From Adiantum capillus-veneris (lineage: Eukaryota > Streptophyta > Polypodiopsida > Polypodiales > Pteridaceae), in assembly GCA_014529385.2 (NCBI GenBank), contig CM043971.1, positions 85,616,340-85,680,339 on the forward strand: 64,000 bases of DNA. The letters are read 5' to 3'. A program made the translations under genes and the position numbers. Shown here in pieces: positions 1 to 11,672 of the stretch; the first letter of the stretch is position 1, and each line of letters starts with the position of its first letter. The notes below the pieces were generated by a model. It did no database searches. It had not been told where the DNA came from and worked only from the letters and a program-made list of their open reading frames with translations.

Positions 1-951
1 CATAGGAAAAGTACAAGAATGTCCAATCAGTAGAGTAAACATAAATTAACCACAAATCTTCATGAAAACCGCCTGGATCATATGGCATATAAGTCAATTG
101 CCCCGGACCATGCATATCTCTGTCACCTCCTGGGTCAAAAGCTAGCTCAAGCAAAGAGAATACACACTCTCACTCAGAGCGGGGTTGTCGAGGGCTTGTG
201 GGAAGGCAATAGTGAAAGTGGGGGCTTACACACAAAGTGTCAATGAAATTTTTTTTTAAAATCAAATTATTTATTTCATACTCCCGAAATGGCAGACTTT
301 GTAGATTGTCAGACGAGCGTGTCAAGATGGGAGTGGGTGTGTGTATGCTCTACTCGATGATCTACTGCACTATAAACGCTCTGCCCAACTTGCTCACAGC
401 CTTGTCTGTTGCCCGATTTGCAACCTTGCTTGCAATGCTGAGAGCTGCTGCTTCAAGCCTTCAAGGCTTCAACTCACCTGCACTGCTTGGTGCTTCAAAA
501 TATCCTTCAAGTCTTGTTCTTAAGCTAATTCTCAACTTTGCAATGCTCCAATTGTATATTGCTTCCCTTGCTTCTACTTCCTCTGCTCACGGCCCGATGT
601 TGCCCTCATCTAGCTTGAGAGATTGCTTGCAAGGCTTCTCGATTATATCCTGCTTGATTGCTCCAAGTGCTACTCCGAGCTCCTAATCATCTTGCTTCTA
701 AAGAGATTCCAAAGCCCAAGCTTGCTAGTAAGCTTGATTACCTACTGTGCTTCCAACTTCTCATGCTACGGATTTCTTCCAAGCTCCCATAGATTGCAAG
801 GGTCGCTTCACATGGTGGATAGCCGAGGTTTGGGAGAGGATGCTGATGGTCGTCTTTCGAAAGCCACGGCCATGGGAACTAGCCCCAATCAGGGGAGCAT
901 TATAAAATATTTATAAAAAATGTTTCTTTGTTGGTTGCAGGCTGCCGCCAC

Positions 952-953
<2 letters not shown>

Positions 954-987
<34 letters not shown>
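954..987. repeat. Poly-C tract
   Basis: An uninterrupted run of about 34 C residues lies just upstream of a long CT microsatellite. A similar pairing of C-run and CT-run occurs at 24346-24445 in the remnant on the other side of element A. Run length may be affected by sequencing error. Confidence 0.9.
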
Positions 988-990
<3 letters not shown>

Positions 991-1051
991 TTGTCTCAGC
1001 GCTCACAGAGGGGCTACCCCCCCTTGGCACCACCCTCTATCTCTCCTCCAT

Positions 1052-1086
1052 TCTCTCTCTCTCTCCCTCCCTCTCCCTCTCTCTCT

Positions 1087-1158
<72 letters not shown>
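1052..1158. repeat. (CT)n microsatellite
   Basis: A CT-rich tract interrupted by CCCT units for its first half and pure CT for its second, followed by CA-rich sequence to about 1330. It explains the apparent Ser/Leu and Arg/Glu repeat proteins that can be read from both strands here. Confidence 0.9.
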
Positions 1159-1162
<4 letters not shown>

Positions 1163-1393
1163 ATACACACATACACACTCACATGCATGCAAATACTTAC
1201 AAACACCCGTACCATATACACATACGCACATACACATTATGTCAAGCACCATGTATACATATGAACGCATACATGTACGCACACTTATACGCACGAACAC
1301 TTATATACACCATTGTACATCGTGCTAATTAAGCAACACCGCGTGCTAGCCTACGACTACACCTAGTATGAACCACCGTACTCAAATTTCTAG

Positions 1394-1398
1394 CAAAA
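1394..1398. repeat. Target site duplication, element A (left)
   Basis: CAAAA directly before the 5' LTR is repeated as CAAAA at 23712-23716 directly after the 3' LTR. A 5-bp duplication is the normal integrase footprint of Ty3/gypsy elements. It fixes both outer ends of element A. Confidence 0.9.
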
Positions 1399-1943
1399 TC
1401 TTAACCCTCACGGCACACGGACACCCTATGATCTATAAACGTTGTATTATTTAGAGTCAGGTACCGGGCTTGTCGGACCAATAGGAACAGGGTAAGGGTG
1501 ATCGCCGATGACAGACGCACTCTAACTGGAATATTCAAGGAGTTAGTTGGCTAAGTATGGGCGCCCAAGTGTGAATGGGGTGAGCTCATATAAAAGCCAC
1601 TAAACCTAATTTTTACTCATTCTCTCATTGTGCAATAGAAGCTGCTCTTGCTCCATCTCCACCTTCTCCTTCACCATCTCCTTGTGTGTGTGTGTACGTG
1701 TGAGAGAGAGAGTGTGAGAGTGTGTGTGTGATCGAGCGTTGCGGCGGCACGACGGCGGCGAGGCGGTTGAGCGCGGCGTAGCGGTGTCTCCCTCTTCTTC
1801 GCGGCACGGGAATCCTTCATTCGCAACTACGCAGGAAGGTGAGTGACACACCATTCTTCCTTGTGAGCTTGTCTGTTGTATGACTGTGTGCTAGGAGCCT
1901 TTGTGGCTCGCACACGGCGCGTAGCAAGTCCCTAGCCGTGACA
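1399..1943 (+). repeat. Element A 5' LTR
   Basis: Repeated at 23153-23711 with about eight substitutions plus length change in a TG/GA microsatellite (1685-1730 here). The 3' copy starts TGTTAACC; this copy starts TCTTAACC, so the terminal TG is mutated. Both end in TGACA. It contains a TATA box, then the microsatellite, then a GC-rich segment and the U5 end. Confidence 0.95.
1589..1596 (+). promoter_or_regulatory. TATA box of element A LTR promoter
   Basis: TATAAAAG lies 190 bp into the LTR and is conserved at 23343-23350 in the 3' LTR. By the usual plant spacing, transcription would start about 30 bases downstream, just before the TG/GA microsatellite, placing that repeat in R/U5 of the transcript. 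Confidence 0.7.
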
Positions 1944-1947
1944 TTTT

Positions 1948-1966
1948 TGGCGCCACTGCCGGGGAG
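1948..1966 (+). other. Primer binding site of element A
   Basis: TGGCGCCACTGCCGGGGAG starts four bases after the LTR. It resembles the complement of the 3' end of plant tRNA-Asp, the primer commonly used by plant Athila/Tat-type elements. Element C has a related site starting TGGCGCC at 45774. Confidence 0.75.
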
Positions 1967-2960
1967 CTGCTGCGCGTGAAGCTCCAATGGTGACCTGTAA
2001 ATTGTATTGAAGCTATTTTTTATGTAGGAAAGGCGCGGCTTAAGTTTGATCATTGTTGTTATGCAAAAACAGTAGAGAAAGACACAATGTTGTTGACTGC
2101 ATTCAAGTTTTCTGTGTTCTGTTAAGCTCTGTTTTGTTAGTTCTATTAAGCTCAGATTTCAGCTTACACAGTTAGCATTTCTTGCGTTTCTAGGTTTTCT
2201 GCATTTTCTGGTTTGCAATGCACAGTTCTGTCAAGTTTCAATTTTCTGCATTTTCTGTGTTTTCTGGTTTGTGCACAGTTAGGCGCACAGTTAGTTAATT
2301 AAGTAGGTTAGTAATTAGGTGAACCACTGATTAGCAGGTCAGTAGGTAGGTGGGATAGTAAATAGTTAGGTGAGGTCAACGTGCACCAAAACGCGTACCA
2401 AATAATATCCAAAAAAAAAATTATAAAAAAAATTTAAAAATTTTTGAAAAATAAAAACGTGAGTGAGGGGGAGGTTATAAAAACGGACGGGAAAAAATCG
2501 AAAATATTTAAGCGTGAGTGACTGGGGGGATCACTAAAATTTTGATCGGGATCGAGATCATTTCCCCAAGCCCAAGCCCAAGCCCGCAGTCTTATGATAT
2601 ATACTAGACTCACTCTTATATATATACCCTACCCCCTCAAGAGGGAATGAGAGCATGTGGGGCAAGTCCTCCACTCTCCTCCCTTCTCTTCCACTTGCAC
2701 CCTTAGACTTGCTATTTGGAGCCTAGTTCCCCAGCTAGGAAAAGACTGTTTCGGGCTTTTCTGGAGCAAAATAGAACCAAACGGTGGGCTGTAAAGCACA
2801 TCGCGTCCCTCCTAGCGATACGCTCGTTTCGAGCTATCACACGGCCCATTCCACGACACGCTCTAAAAAATCTAGCAAAAAAACAAATAAAAAACACGCA
2901 AAAAACTAGTCACAAGGCCTCCTAGAGCAGCTTTTTGACACCTGAGGGTATCAAAAGCAC
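1967..2960 (+). other. Element A untranslated leader
   Basis: About 1 kb without coding potential between PBS and gag. It contains several T-rich imperfect copies of a unit around TTCTGTGTTCTGTTAAGCTC (2100-2290) and an A-rich stretch at 2405-2450. No gene is seen. A leader of this kind normally carries dimerisation and packaging signals, but none can be pinpointed by eye. Confidence 0.6.
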
Positions 2961-5900
2961 ATGCACTTACGCTCTGGACGGGTGCTAGAACACGAGCATA
3001 TTGAGGGTGCCTCTGTTCATACGGACACCCATTACCCATCCACGATAGGCTCTAGACCCTCAGCGGGGACACAAGGTAGCACCACCCAAGACCCTAAAAT
3101 AGCCGCTAGTGATTCCTCCTCCGACTCAGAAATCATGGAAGCATACCCTACCCAAAACACTGAGAGAGAAGGCCATGCACCTCCCGAAGCTCCACAGCCT
3201 AGTACTAGTATGTTTAGCCGTTTCATGGAAACATTAGGTAGAGCTACTCGCTCGGAACCTGATGCAAATGAAGCACACGAAGGGGGTGGGGAAGTGGACT
3301 CTCCTTTCACATCGCACGTGGACCCCACACCCCCAAAGAGTGTCCATGTGGATATCCTGCCAACTTCTTACCAAGAAGGCTCTGTTGAGCTGCCTCCTTC
3401 AGAAGTTCCCTCTAGAGTACCGTTGGTGACAAGTAAAACCACGGGGAGCAACATTGCTTCTACCTCACAAGAAACCGTTAACACGTCGACTCTAGAAGGA
3501 TTGTTCATTAATGATCATTGGACATACGACCTCCACACTGAGGTGTTGACGGATCTACACTCTGGCCACGCCTACCATGTAGGATGGATAGAGATTTTAC
3601 AATCCACCTCTAGTGCCACGAGCATCGAATATCAACAGAAAATGATCTGTAATGTTATCCATGGCATTATTCAATCAGAAAGGCAAAACCGAGGGGTAAA
3701 TATACTCTCAACTGGCCCCATGAGATTTCTGGATAGGAGCAAGGCTCAACAGCCTACTCTATCACAAATGGAGACTCCTCTAATGAGCCCCATGGACCCA
3801 TCTTACGTCATTTCACCTGGGGTCTCTATGCAATCTGAGCATCCGAGCGACAACTTTAGCTTCCCTAACTTGGCTCAACCCTCTATTAAGGAAAACACAG
3901 TGCTCACTCCAGGGATAATCTTGACAGAGAATGTACTTATGACATCTACGGTTAGCGCAGTGCCACTACCTAGTGTCGTAGTACCTAATATGGGGCCTCG
4001 ACCGTATGTGCCTCTAGCCCCTTATGCACACATGGCCCCCACACCTCCAATTGTACCACTTGTTTATGCTCCTCGAGTGCCGCTCCCTAGCCCGTATCCG
4101 AGTGGACCTATGCCCGGTTATGTTCCATATCCTGCATCATCCACACATATGCCAAGACCGGTACCCGTCCCTCTCCCACATATGATTCCAAGAGTACCTC
4201 CACCAGCCCTGCCTCCTCACATAGGTGACTTGGCAGTGTTTGCTCAAACCATAGGTCATCTATCGCGGAAAATATGCGTCATGCATCTGATAGAGAGCCT
4301 AGAAGTAAGGCAGTACAAATTGCCAAACTCACGCAAAAATTCAATGGGGACGAAGATGCTAGAAAACACATTGAAGTGTTTGAACAAGTATGTGATTCCT
4401 TAGGGGAACGCAACAAACTACATAAGTGCAATGCCTTAAGCTTGACATTAAGTGGGAAGGCTGGAGATTGGTATAGAACCCTAAGGGTGGACGAGAAAAC
4501 AATCTACCCTACCCTTAGAAGGTTGTTTCTAAAGGAGTACATACGAGAAGGTGTGCTTTGGGGTGTAGCATCTCAACTACAGAAGGCCGAACGTAAGGAA
4601 GGAGAGTCAGTAAGGGACTTCATTAGTCGTCTAAAGCACTTCATCTCTCACTGCCCTGTAAATGAGCGCTTCAACAATAACCAACTGCTTGATCGATTCA
4701 TTCGAGGGTTGAGGAATGAAGGAATCTATAATGGACTAGTGATTAGAGGTATCACAACCTGGGAAGATGTCACTGCCAATGCAATCCAATTAGAGGACAA
4801 CTTGATGATAGCACGCATGAGGGTGTCTACTGACACGAGATCCACTAGCTCACAAGCTATTGAGTATGAACCCATGACTGCAAAGCCCATTGCCAATGAG
4901 CCAAAGGTATTTGAGACATTCTTGACAGACCTCACCAAGGCAATCCAAGAGTCTCTTAAGGATAATCGACCCCCTCAAAATAGTCACATGTATCCAAGAA
5001 GGGAGCAACAATGGTGTTCCATTTGCTTAGGTCCACATAGCACTAGTGAGTGCCCTACGTTTAGAGTAAAATTTAATGGAACTTGCAACTCATGTGGTAG
5101 GTATGGTCACCAAGCTAAGGATTGTTTAATGATCAAACGTATGATGGCAAATAGACCACCTGTAGCCTGGACAGATGCACCTCGAGCTCCTGTATTGATG
5201 CCTGCTCCACCTGTTGAGCAACTACCGCAACACATGGTCCCTAGATCTCAAAATGTTGTACAAGCTACACCGCTACCACCTCCTGTGCTAGGACCGCAGC
5301 CCCCGCATCCAAGAGTCGCCCTTATGAACCAAGTGGGTTGCGAGCCATCTAATGCTTATGCAGATGGTTGTGAGGAGGAAATAGACACTAGTATTGCCTA
5401 TGGACTTGATATATTGGAAGAGTGTCCTATATACTACATGGAAGATTGTTGGGGGCAAGTCAAGCCGGTTTATCAAGCTCCTGCTCTCGCATCCAGAGGT
5501 CAAAATATCAACACCCAGGCTAGGAGGCCACCTCTTCAATGCTACGAGTGTGGTGGACCACATCGGGCAGCGGAGTGCCCTATTAGGCTGCAAAAGAATG
5601 ATGCACATATGCAAATGAATCAAGGGAGCACATCTGCAATGCCAATACTCACATGTAATCGTTGTGGCATAGATCACTTGATTGCCCAATGCCCCTATAA
5701 CCCAAATGCGCCTAAAATCACACCCCTAAATTTGGTCAAAATTGCTAGTGTGACATCGCCAATACCACCCGTCGCACCCGCTTATGCAATTACACGGTCC
5801 ATGCTTCAAGGGCCAGGCCATATCCTCGAAGAGAGAGATACCGCATCAGTTATCCAAGCAAAGAAAAAGAAGACACGAAGGAAGAGGTCGCAGAATACAG

Positions 5901-6724
5901 GAAATTCAAAGCCAAGTTCCAAAACAAACATAGGAATAGGAGATGACCCCGTGTATATGAATGACCTCGAGGATGACTTAGATTCAGTCGAGACAATGGA
6001 GACTAGAACCAATACCACAAAGGGAAAGACCGACCAAGAAAACCGTAACATGGAACCAAATGAAAACCGAATAAGAGAAAACCATAAAGAGCCTCTGAAA
6101 ACACCACAAGTGTTTCCAAATCCAATCCAAGACCCCCAAGATAAACCGCAGGGGCAGAAAGGGAAGAATTGTAAAAAGAAGATTGGGACGTACCCACACC
6201 CAGTAGACGAGATTGAGCAGGTGAAACATCTAAGAGTTTTAGTGGAGGAGACTCAAAGGAAACTAGAACCAGAACCCATGCATGTCAAAATTCATGACAC
6301 AGTGTTTCCCACGCAAGTTCATCCACCCCACATGAACCATAGACCGTTAGCCATATCTAGTATCATCCAAGAAGGGAGTGAGGACGGGACATCAGAAAGT
6401 GAGCATACACCCTTCTTGTTGGAAAGGATGTTTAACGAAGGAATACCTGATCCCATTGAGGAATATGAGATTCCATCCTCACCAGTTCCTAGTCAAGGAC
6501 CTACACCCTGCAAAATGCCAATGAATGTTGCCAAACTAGTGGACTTCATGTCTTCTGAGGTCCGAACCACGATCATAGAAAAGCTGTATGGAGATCCTGA
6601 GTTATTCCTTGCACTTCGAGCATTCCTTAACGGAGAGCTACGAACGGGATTACCGCAGTTTGCGCAACCAAATAGGCCTGACTCGATTATGATTGATGAG
6701 GAAAATCATGTGCAATCAACTTGA
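2961..6724 (+). pseudogene. Element A gag polyprotein, one frameshift
   Basis: Starts at an ATG giving an N-terminal M-x-LRSG motif, like element C's gag at 47322. The first 430 or so residues are Ser/Thr/Pro-rich and unstructured. A frameshift near 4265-4275 moves reading to the second frame (4274-6724), which holds the retrotransposon gag (capsid) domain, a CX2CX4HX4C zinc knuckle at about 5085-5126, and three shorter CX2CX3HX4C knuckles (about 5015, 5540 and 5655). Lys/Arg-rich and Glu-rich stretches follow. Gag would assemble the virus-like particle and bind element RNA through the knuckles. Four knuckles, three with the shortened spacing, is more than usual. Its end overlaps the protease frame by a few bases. 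Confidence 0.85.
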
Positions 6725-7084
6725 CTTAGATGGACACGAGTCTGTGATCGAGGTACCCATTAACGAATTAGGGCAGTATTTTGAAGGCGACGAGTCTAAT
6801 GCGACCCTACCCATCACTACCAAGGGATTAACTATAAAGGGAATTCTTGATGGTGGTGCGGAGTTAGCATCGTTACAAAAGATTGTTGGGAATCCATGGG
6901 AAAACCCCGCCTCAGTGTTACTAACATTGTGGTAAAGATGGCAAATGGTACCATAGCCAAACCTATGGGGATGCTCAAGGATCTTAAGATCAAAGTTCTA
7001 GGACACAAGGTATGACATACGTTCATTGTAATGGATTTCTCTAAACACCTTATGTCATATGAAATGATTTTAGGATGACCATTC
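6725..7084 (+). pseudogene. Element A protease (PR1), broken
   Basis: Retropepsin-like region upstream of RT. The active-site stretch reads ILDGGA instead of D-S/T-G-A, so the residue after the catalytic Asp is Gly. Element C has the matching block with LDSGA at 51561, which supports homology. Reading is lost near 6895 by a frameshift, and stop codons follow near 7013 and 7075 within the region that normally carries the conserved Gly-Arg of the C-terminal half. The product cannot be a working protease in this copy. Confidence 0.7.
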
Positions 7085-9127
7085 ATGAGGGAAGCACAAA
7101 TGGTTCATGATTGGTCTAAAAATCATGTCTATTTGCAATTCCAAGACTCTGTCCTTAGAGTAGATTTGGTGACTGGTAAGGTACACCCCTTAGGGAGTAA
7201 AACCATTATTGATCATCGCTCTGACACCACAGTTCACTCGGCCCCACTACAATATTGTTACACTTGTAAGAAGGATGCAGACATTGGCCAAGATTCTCCT
7301 TACATGGATGTGTTACCGGGTATGACGGAATCACACAACGTAGACTGGGTACACCTAGCTGCAACCATAGATACCTGGGGAAATAAAGGAACCACTTGGG
7401 TCACACCAGAGGGGGAAGAGGTACCACAAATTGCACCTCTGAACATGATAAGTGCCATACATGCATCTTCTAAGGGCAAGGCAATTGTAGACCAATCTGA
7501 CAGTGACATCGATAGCTCAATAGAAGACTTTGACCAACATGACTCAGACACTGACTCCCAGAGTGAAACGGATTCTGAATCTCATGAATTAGAGAGTGGA
7601 GCAAGTTCAGAGTCAAAACATTCGGAAGGACTGAGCACATCAACCGATGATAGCTCCTCCGAGAGTGAAGAGGACACCAACGAGGACTCCTTTAGTGAGC
7701 CAGATCTAAATGCAAATCAAAATCAGGTCTCAAATAAGAAAAAGAAAAACTTTAAGAGGCGTCGATATCGAGCCAATGTACGTGCTAGGATAAAAAAGAA
7801 GAGATCCTCAACAGAATGGCTCAGTTATATAGGAGCATGTGATGCTCATCGTAAATTGGTAGACGATTGGGGTGAATATCTCCAAAATGTTATGTGGTGT
7901 AGACCACGACCCCATGACATAGCCCAATTAGAGATCATAGACAAGCCAAAGTTGAGCCGCACTGCAAAGAGGCGTCAAAACCAAGAGTTAGCTCGACAAC
8001 ACAAGAAAGCAGAAATGGAAGCACAGGCCAAAGCACAACCAGAATCCACAGACTTGCATCCTGCACCAGAACATTTCAAATCTTACACCACGGGGGAAGC
8101 AAAGGTTGTGTACACAAAAGCCCAAAGAATACTTATCGATGGGAATAATGGAATCTATGATGGTCCGGCAATAGTTAAAGAAATAGAATTAGCCGACCCC
8201 GGTGAAGAATCAAAACCTGTTTTTATTGCCCAAGACCTCACAGAAGTTGAAGCGGCGGTCCTCAAAGAGCTTCTCAAAGAATTCAAGGACATATTCGCTT
8301 GGACATACCATGATATGAAAGGTGTTCCACCTTCTATGGTCCAACATACAATCCCTATGATTAGCACTGCGAAGCCCATACAACAAAGACCCTACCCGAT
8401 GAATCCTAAGTACGCAAAGATCATTCAAGAAGAACTAGAAAAGCTTATCAAATGTGGGTTCATATATCCTATTGAACACTCTGAATGGGTGTCTCCAATA
8501 GTTATCGTGCCAAAAAAGAATGGGAAACTCAGGGTGTGCGTGGACCTCAAAAAAGTTAATGCAGCTACTAGAAGAGACCATTACCCCCTACCATATTCCG
8601 AACATGTACTCGAAAGATTTGCAGGCAAGGAAGCTTATAGCTTTCTAGATGGGTACTCAGGCTACAACCAAATCACGATAGCGCTAGAGGACCAAGCTAA
8701 AACTTCCTTCATCACAGAATTTGGCGTGTTTGCATTTCGTGTGATGGCTTTTGGCTTAACAAATGCCCCTGCTACATTCCAACGATTAATAAACACTGCT
8801 TTTAAAGAATATTTGAGAGAGTTTTGTGAAGCTTTCTTAGACGACCTTTGTGTTTACTCTTCTTGGAAAGAACATCTATCATGTTGGCGGAAGGTGTTTG
8901 AAAAGTGTAGGTTATATCGTATCTCATTGAACCCGTTCAAATGCCAATTTTGGGTCAAGCATGGAGTTATTTTAGGGCATATAGTATCTAAGAATGGTAT
9001 CTCAACCGATGAGAGCAAAATTAAAGTGATTCTAGAGTTACCACCACCAACCAATTACAAGGGAGTTCAAAGGTTCATGGGACACGTGGTTATTATCGAC
9101 GGTTTATTTTATTTTTCGCTGAGATAG
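7085..9127 (+). pseudogene. Element A charged linker and reverse transcriptase
   Basis: Residues about 130-215 are an unusual Ser/Asp/Glu-rich acidic tract, followed at about 215-245 by a Lys/Arg-rich tract. RT begins near residue 400 and shows the expected order: template grip with WVSPIV, VPKKNGKLRVCVD, FLDGYSGYNQI, FGLTNAPATFQR and the catalytic pair in FLDDLCV (Asp 586 and Asp 587). RT copies element RNA into cDNA inside the particle. The frame is lost near 9090, just after the FMGH motif that opens the RT connection region. RNase H continues in another frame from 9136. Confidence 0.9.
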
Positions 9128-9135
9128 CACGTCCT

Positions 9136-9792
9136 TTGTACAAGCTTCTCATTGAATTTAAATGGACTGAAGAGTGTGACCAGGCCTATGAACAATTGAA
9201 GAAAACACTAGCAAGTGCTCCGATTTTAAGGACACCTAACTGGGATGTCATTTTCCATGTGCATATTGATGCATCAAACTTTGCTATTGGGTGTGTTCTC
9301 ACTCAACCCGGAGAACATAAATTGGACTATCCCATTAGCTTTGCAAGCCGTCAATTGAACGATGCTGAAAGGAACTACACCACTACAGAGCGAGAAGGTT
9401 TAGCAATGGTTTATGCAGTAAAGAAATTTCGCTACTACCTTCTGGCAAACAAGTTTTTATTTTATGTGGATCATCAAGCGTTGCTGTATCTGGTAAACAA
9501 GCCATGCTCCACAGGAAGAATCACACGATGGTTGTTAATTCTTCTGGAGTTTGATTTCACGATTGTAGTGAGACCCGGTAAAAGGCACGTCATGGCTGAT
9601 CATTTGTCTCGCATACCCAATGGTGAAGCCCCTACAGGAGTTGATGATGAATTACCCGATACTTCCCTATTCATAGTTGAGACTATGCCTGAATGGAGTG
9701 AGAACATTGTTAACTTTTTAGTTAAGGGTTTTCCACCCAAGGAACTTCGTAAGGATATCGCTCGAAGGCTAGTAAAAGAATGTGAACCCTAG
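9136..9792 (+). pseudogene. Element A RNase H and start of integrase linker
   Basis: The tether and RNase H continue RT: FKWTEECDQAY, then HIDAS with a catalytic Asp, the TTTEREGLA segment with Glu, and FYVDHQALLYL with another Asp. An ADHLSRIPN segment closes the domain as in other Ty3/gypsy elements. A stop at 9790 follows VKECEP. Compared with element C, roughly 25 residues between this point and the AGGH part of the integrase zinc finger are missing, so a small deletion with frame change removed the front of the HHCC finger. Confidence 0.85.
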
Positions 9793-9797
9793 CACAT

Positions 9798-11672
9798 ATG
9801 GGCATAGCAGGAGGACATTTTTCAGGAGACCTGATTGCTAGAAAGGTGCTGCAATCAGGCTATTGGTGGCCAACTTTATTTAAGGATGCATCACTTTTTA
9901 CAAAAGGGTGTGATGAGTGCCAATGTTACAAGACCACACAGCGCAAAGACAGAATGCCCTTACATCCTATTAAAGTAACCCAACCATTTGAAAAATGGGG
10001 CTTAGACTTTGTAGGTCCAATTAGTCCCGCAGCTCGCAACACACAATCTCGATATATTCTAGTTGCTAAGGACTATGTAACAAAGTGGGCTGAAGCTAAG
10101 GCTTCACAAAAAGCTGGCGCGAGGACAACAGCTAAGTTTCTTTTTGAGAACATTATCACAAGATTTGGTTGCCCTTTTGAAATTGTTAGTGATAATGGTA
10201 CCCATTTTATAAATGAGGTAATAAGAGAGCTTACCACGACCTTTATGATATCCCACAATAAGTCTACACCTTATTACCCGCAAGCTAATGGACAAGCCGA
10301 GAGCACCAACAAGACTCTAATCTCTATTTTAACCAAGACGGTAGAAGCTCATCGCACTGATTCGGATTTGAAGTTGACATCTGCTCTATGGGCTTATCGT
10401 ACTGCTTATAAAGTGGCTATTAATTGTACACCATTCAAAATGGTATACGGCCAAGAAGCGGTTATGCCTTGGGAGTTTGTCATTCCTAGTCTTAGGGTAG
10501 TTTCGCAAGAAGGATCGAATGGTAACCCCTTAACCGAGCGTTTGTATATCTTAGAAAAACTAGACGAAGAGAGACAGTTGGCTGTGCAAAATGCTCTTGT
10601 GGAAAAGGATAGGAGAAAGAAGTGGTTTGATTGCCATGTGAAGGACAAGGACATCAAAGTTGGTGATAAAGTCCTTATGTATGGAGTACGTAAAGAGAAG
10701 AAAAATTTGAAATATGCTGGTAAAGGACCATATAGAGTATGTGAAATTACCCCACAAGGTACCCTTCGTGTGGAAACTCTTGATGGAGTTGAAACCATTG
10801 GATTCCTCAATGGGATTAAATTCAAAAGATATTATGATCCTTTAAGCCAAGAAGAACTACGGGCCATTCATCAAAAGAAGGCCGCCAAAGCACAAACCGA
10901 GTTAAATAAGATACAAGCTCAAGCGGAGGCTAAGGAGCGACAACAACATATAAGACAAAAACGAGAGGCTAACCTTGGAGTCACAAATGCATTCCACGTG
11001 GAAATCGAAGAGGATTGGTTGGACTCTGACACGCCTCTACGATACCCTATTGAGTTAAATAGTGCCTATGGAAAAGTGCTATATAACGCCTTATTGGACA
11101 CGGGTGCTAAATATAATCTGCTATCCTATGGGGTGTGGTGTCAGTTAGGGAAGCCACCTCTATCTGAGAGTATTATCCAAGTCAAGGTTGTCAACAAGAA
11201 AAAAACTACGGTTTTTGGAATCTGGCACACTTCTGTCAGTTATGACAATGGAATTGTAGCTCAAGACTTTTTGGTCATGCCTACTGGAAATATGGAGGGT
11301 AATATAAACCTAGGACGCACGTGGATGATAGCCACCAAATACACTATTGATTGGGGGACTGGGGGTGTCACAACGCAAAAACCAACTCTTATCCCTACCA
11401 CTCAAGCCATAGTCCCTGAGATATTGCCTAAGGAAATAAAACCCAAGACATTGCATGTCCAGGAGGTTGAACCATACGTCCCCATGGCCCAACTCTCTAG
11501 ATCTTCAACTGATGTAGTTGAAAGAAAGCTTGAGACACGCAAGAACCATCCTAATATAACAAAGAAAGCATACAAGTGGGTCCCTAAAGCTTCTTTAGTA
11601 ACCATGGCTGATGCTAAAAAACGGAAGCCTCGTAAGAAACGTCCCACTCGCTCCAAGAAATGTAAGAAAATG
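9798..11672 (+). pseudogene. Element A integrase, coiled coil and second retropepsin-like domain
   Basis: Begins inside the integrase zinc finger (first His lost, CDEC near residue 38). The catalytic triad is intact: D70, D132 and E168, giving the canonical DD35E spacing, with SDNGTHF and NGQAEST signatures. A GPY/F module (KGPYRV) lies near residue 315. A Lys/Gln/Ala-rich probable coiled coil (about 350-395) comes next, then a domain containing ALLDTGA (D434-T435-G436-A437), a standard retropepsin active-site motif, with a downstream hydrophobic block and NLGRTWM. Plant Ty3/gypsy pol normally ends after integrase or a chromodomain, so this second protease-like fold is unusual. Lys-rich C-terminus. 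Element B inserted at 11672; after B the frame has two codons and a stop (20571-20579). Confidence 0.85.
11668..11672. repeat. Target site duplication, element B (left)
   Basis: AAATG directly before B's 5' LTR is repeated at 20566-20570 directly after B's 3' LTR. The last three bases are an ATG codon of A's pol frame. Confidence 0.93.

Larger units (their letters stand above)
1..1398. other. Left flank without a recognisable gene
   Basis: No protein family is recognised on either strand. The open frame at 237-686 is made of low-complexity Cys/Ser/Leu-rich sequence and has no domain. Positions 950-1330 are simple-sequence DNA (poly-C, CT, then CA-rich). The right edge is the target into which element A inserted: its last five bases (CAAAA) are repeated after A's 3' LTR. 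In the uninterrupted locus this flank would therefore join position 23717. Confidence 0.6.

Noticed and set aside
237-686. 149-codon ORF near the left edge
   Set aside because: Low-complexity composition, no domain, no promoter or splice context.
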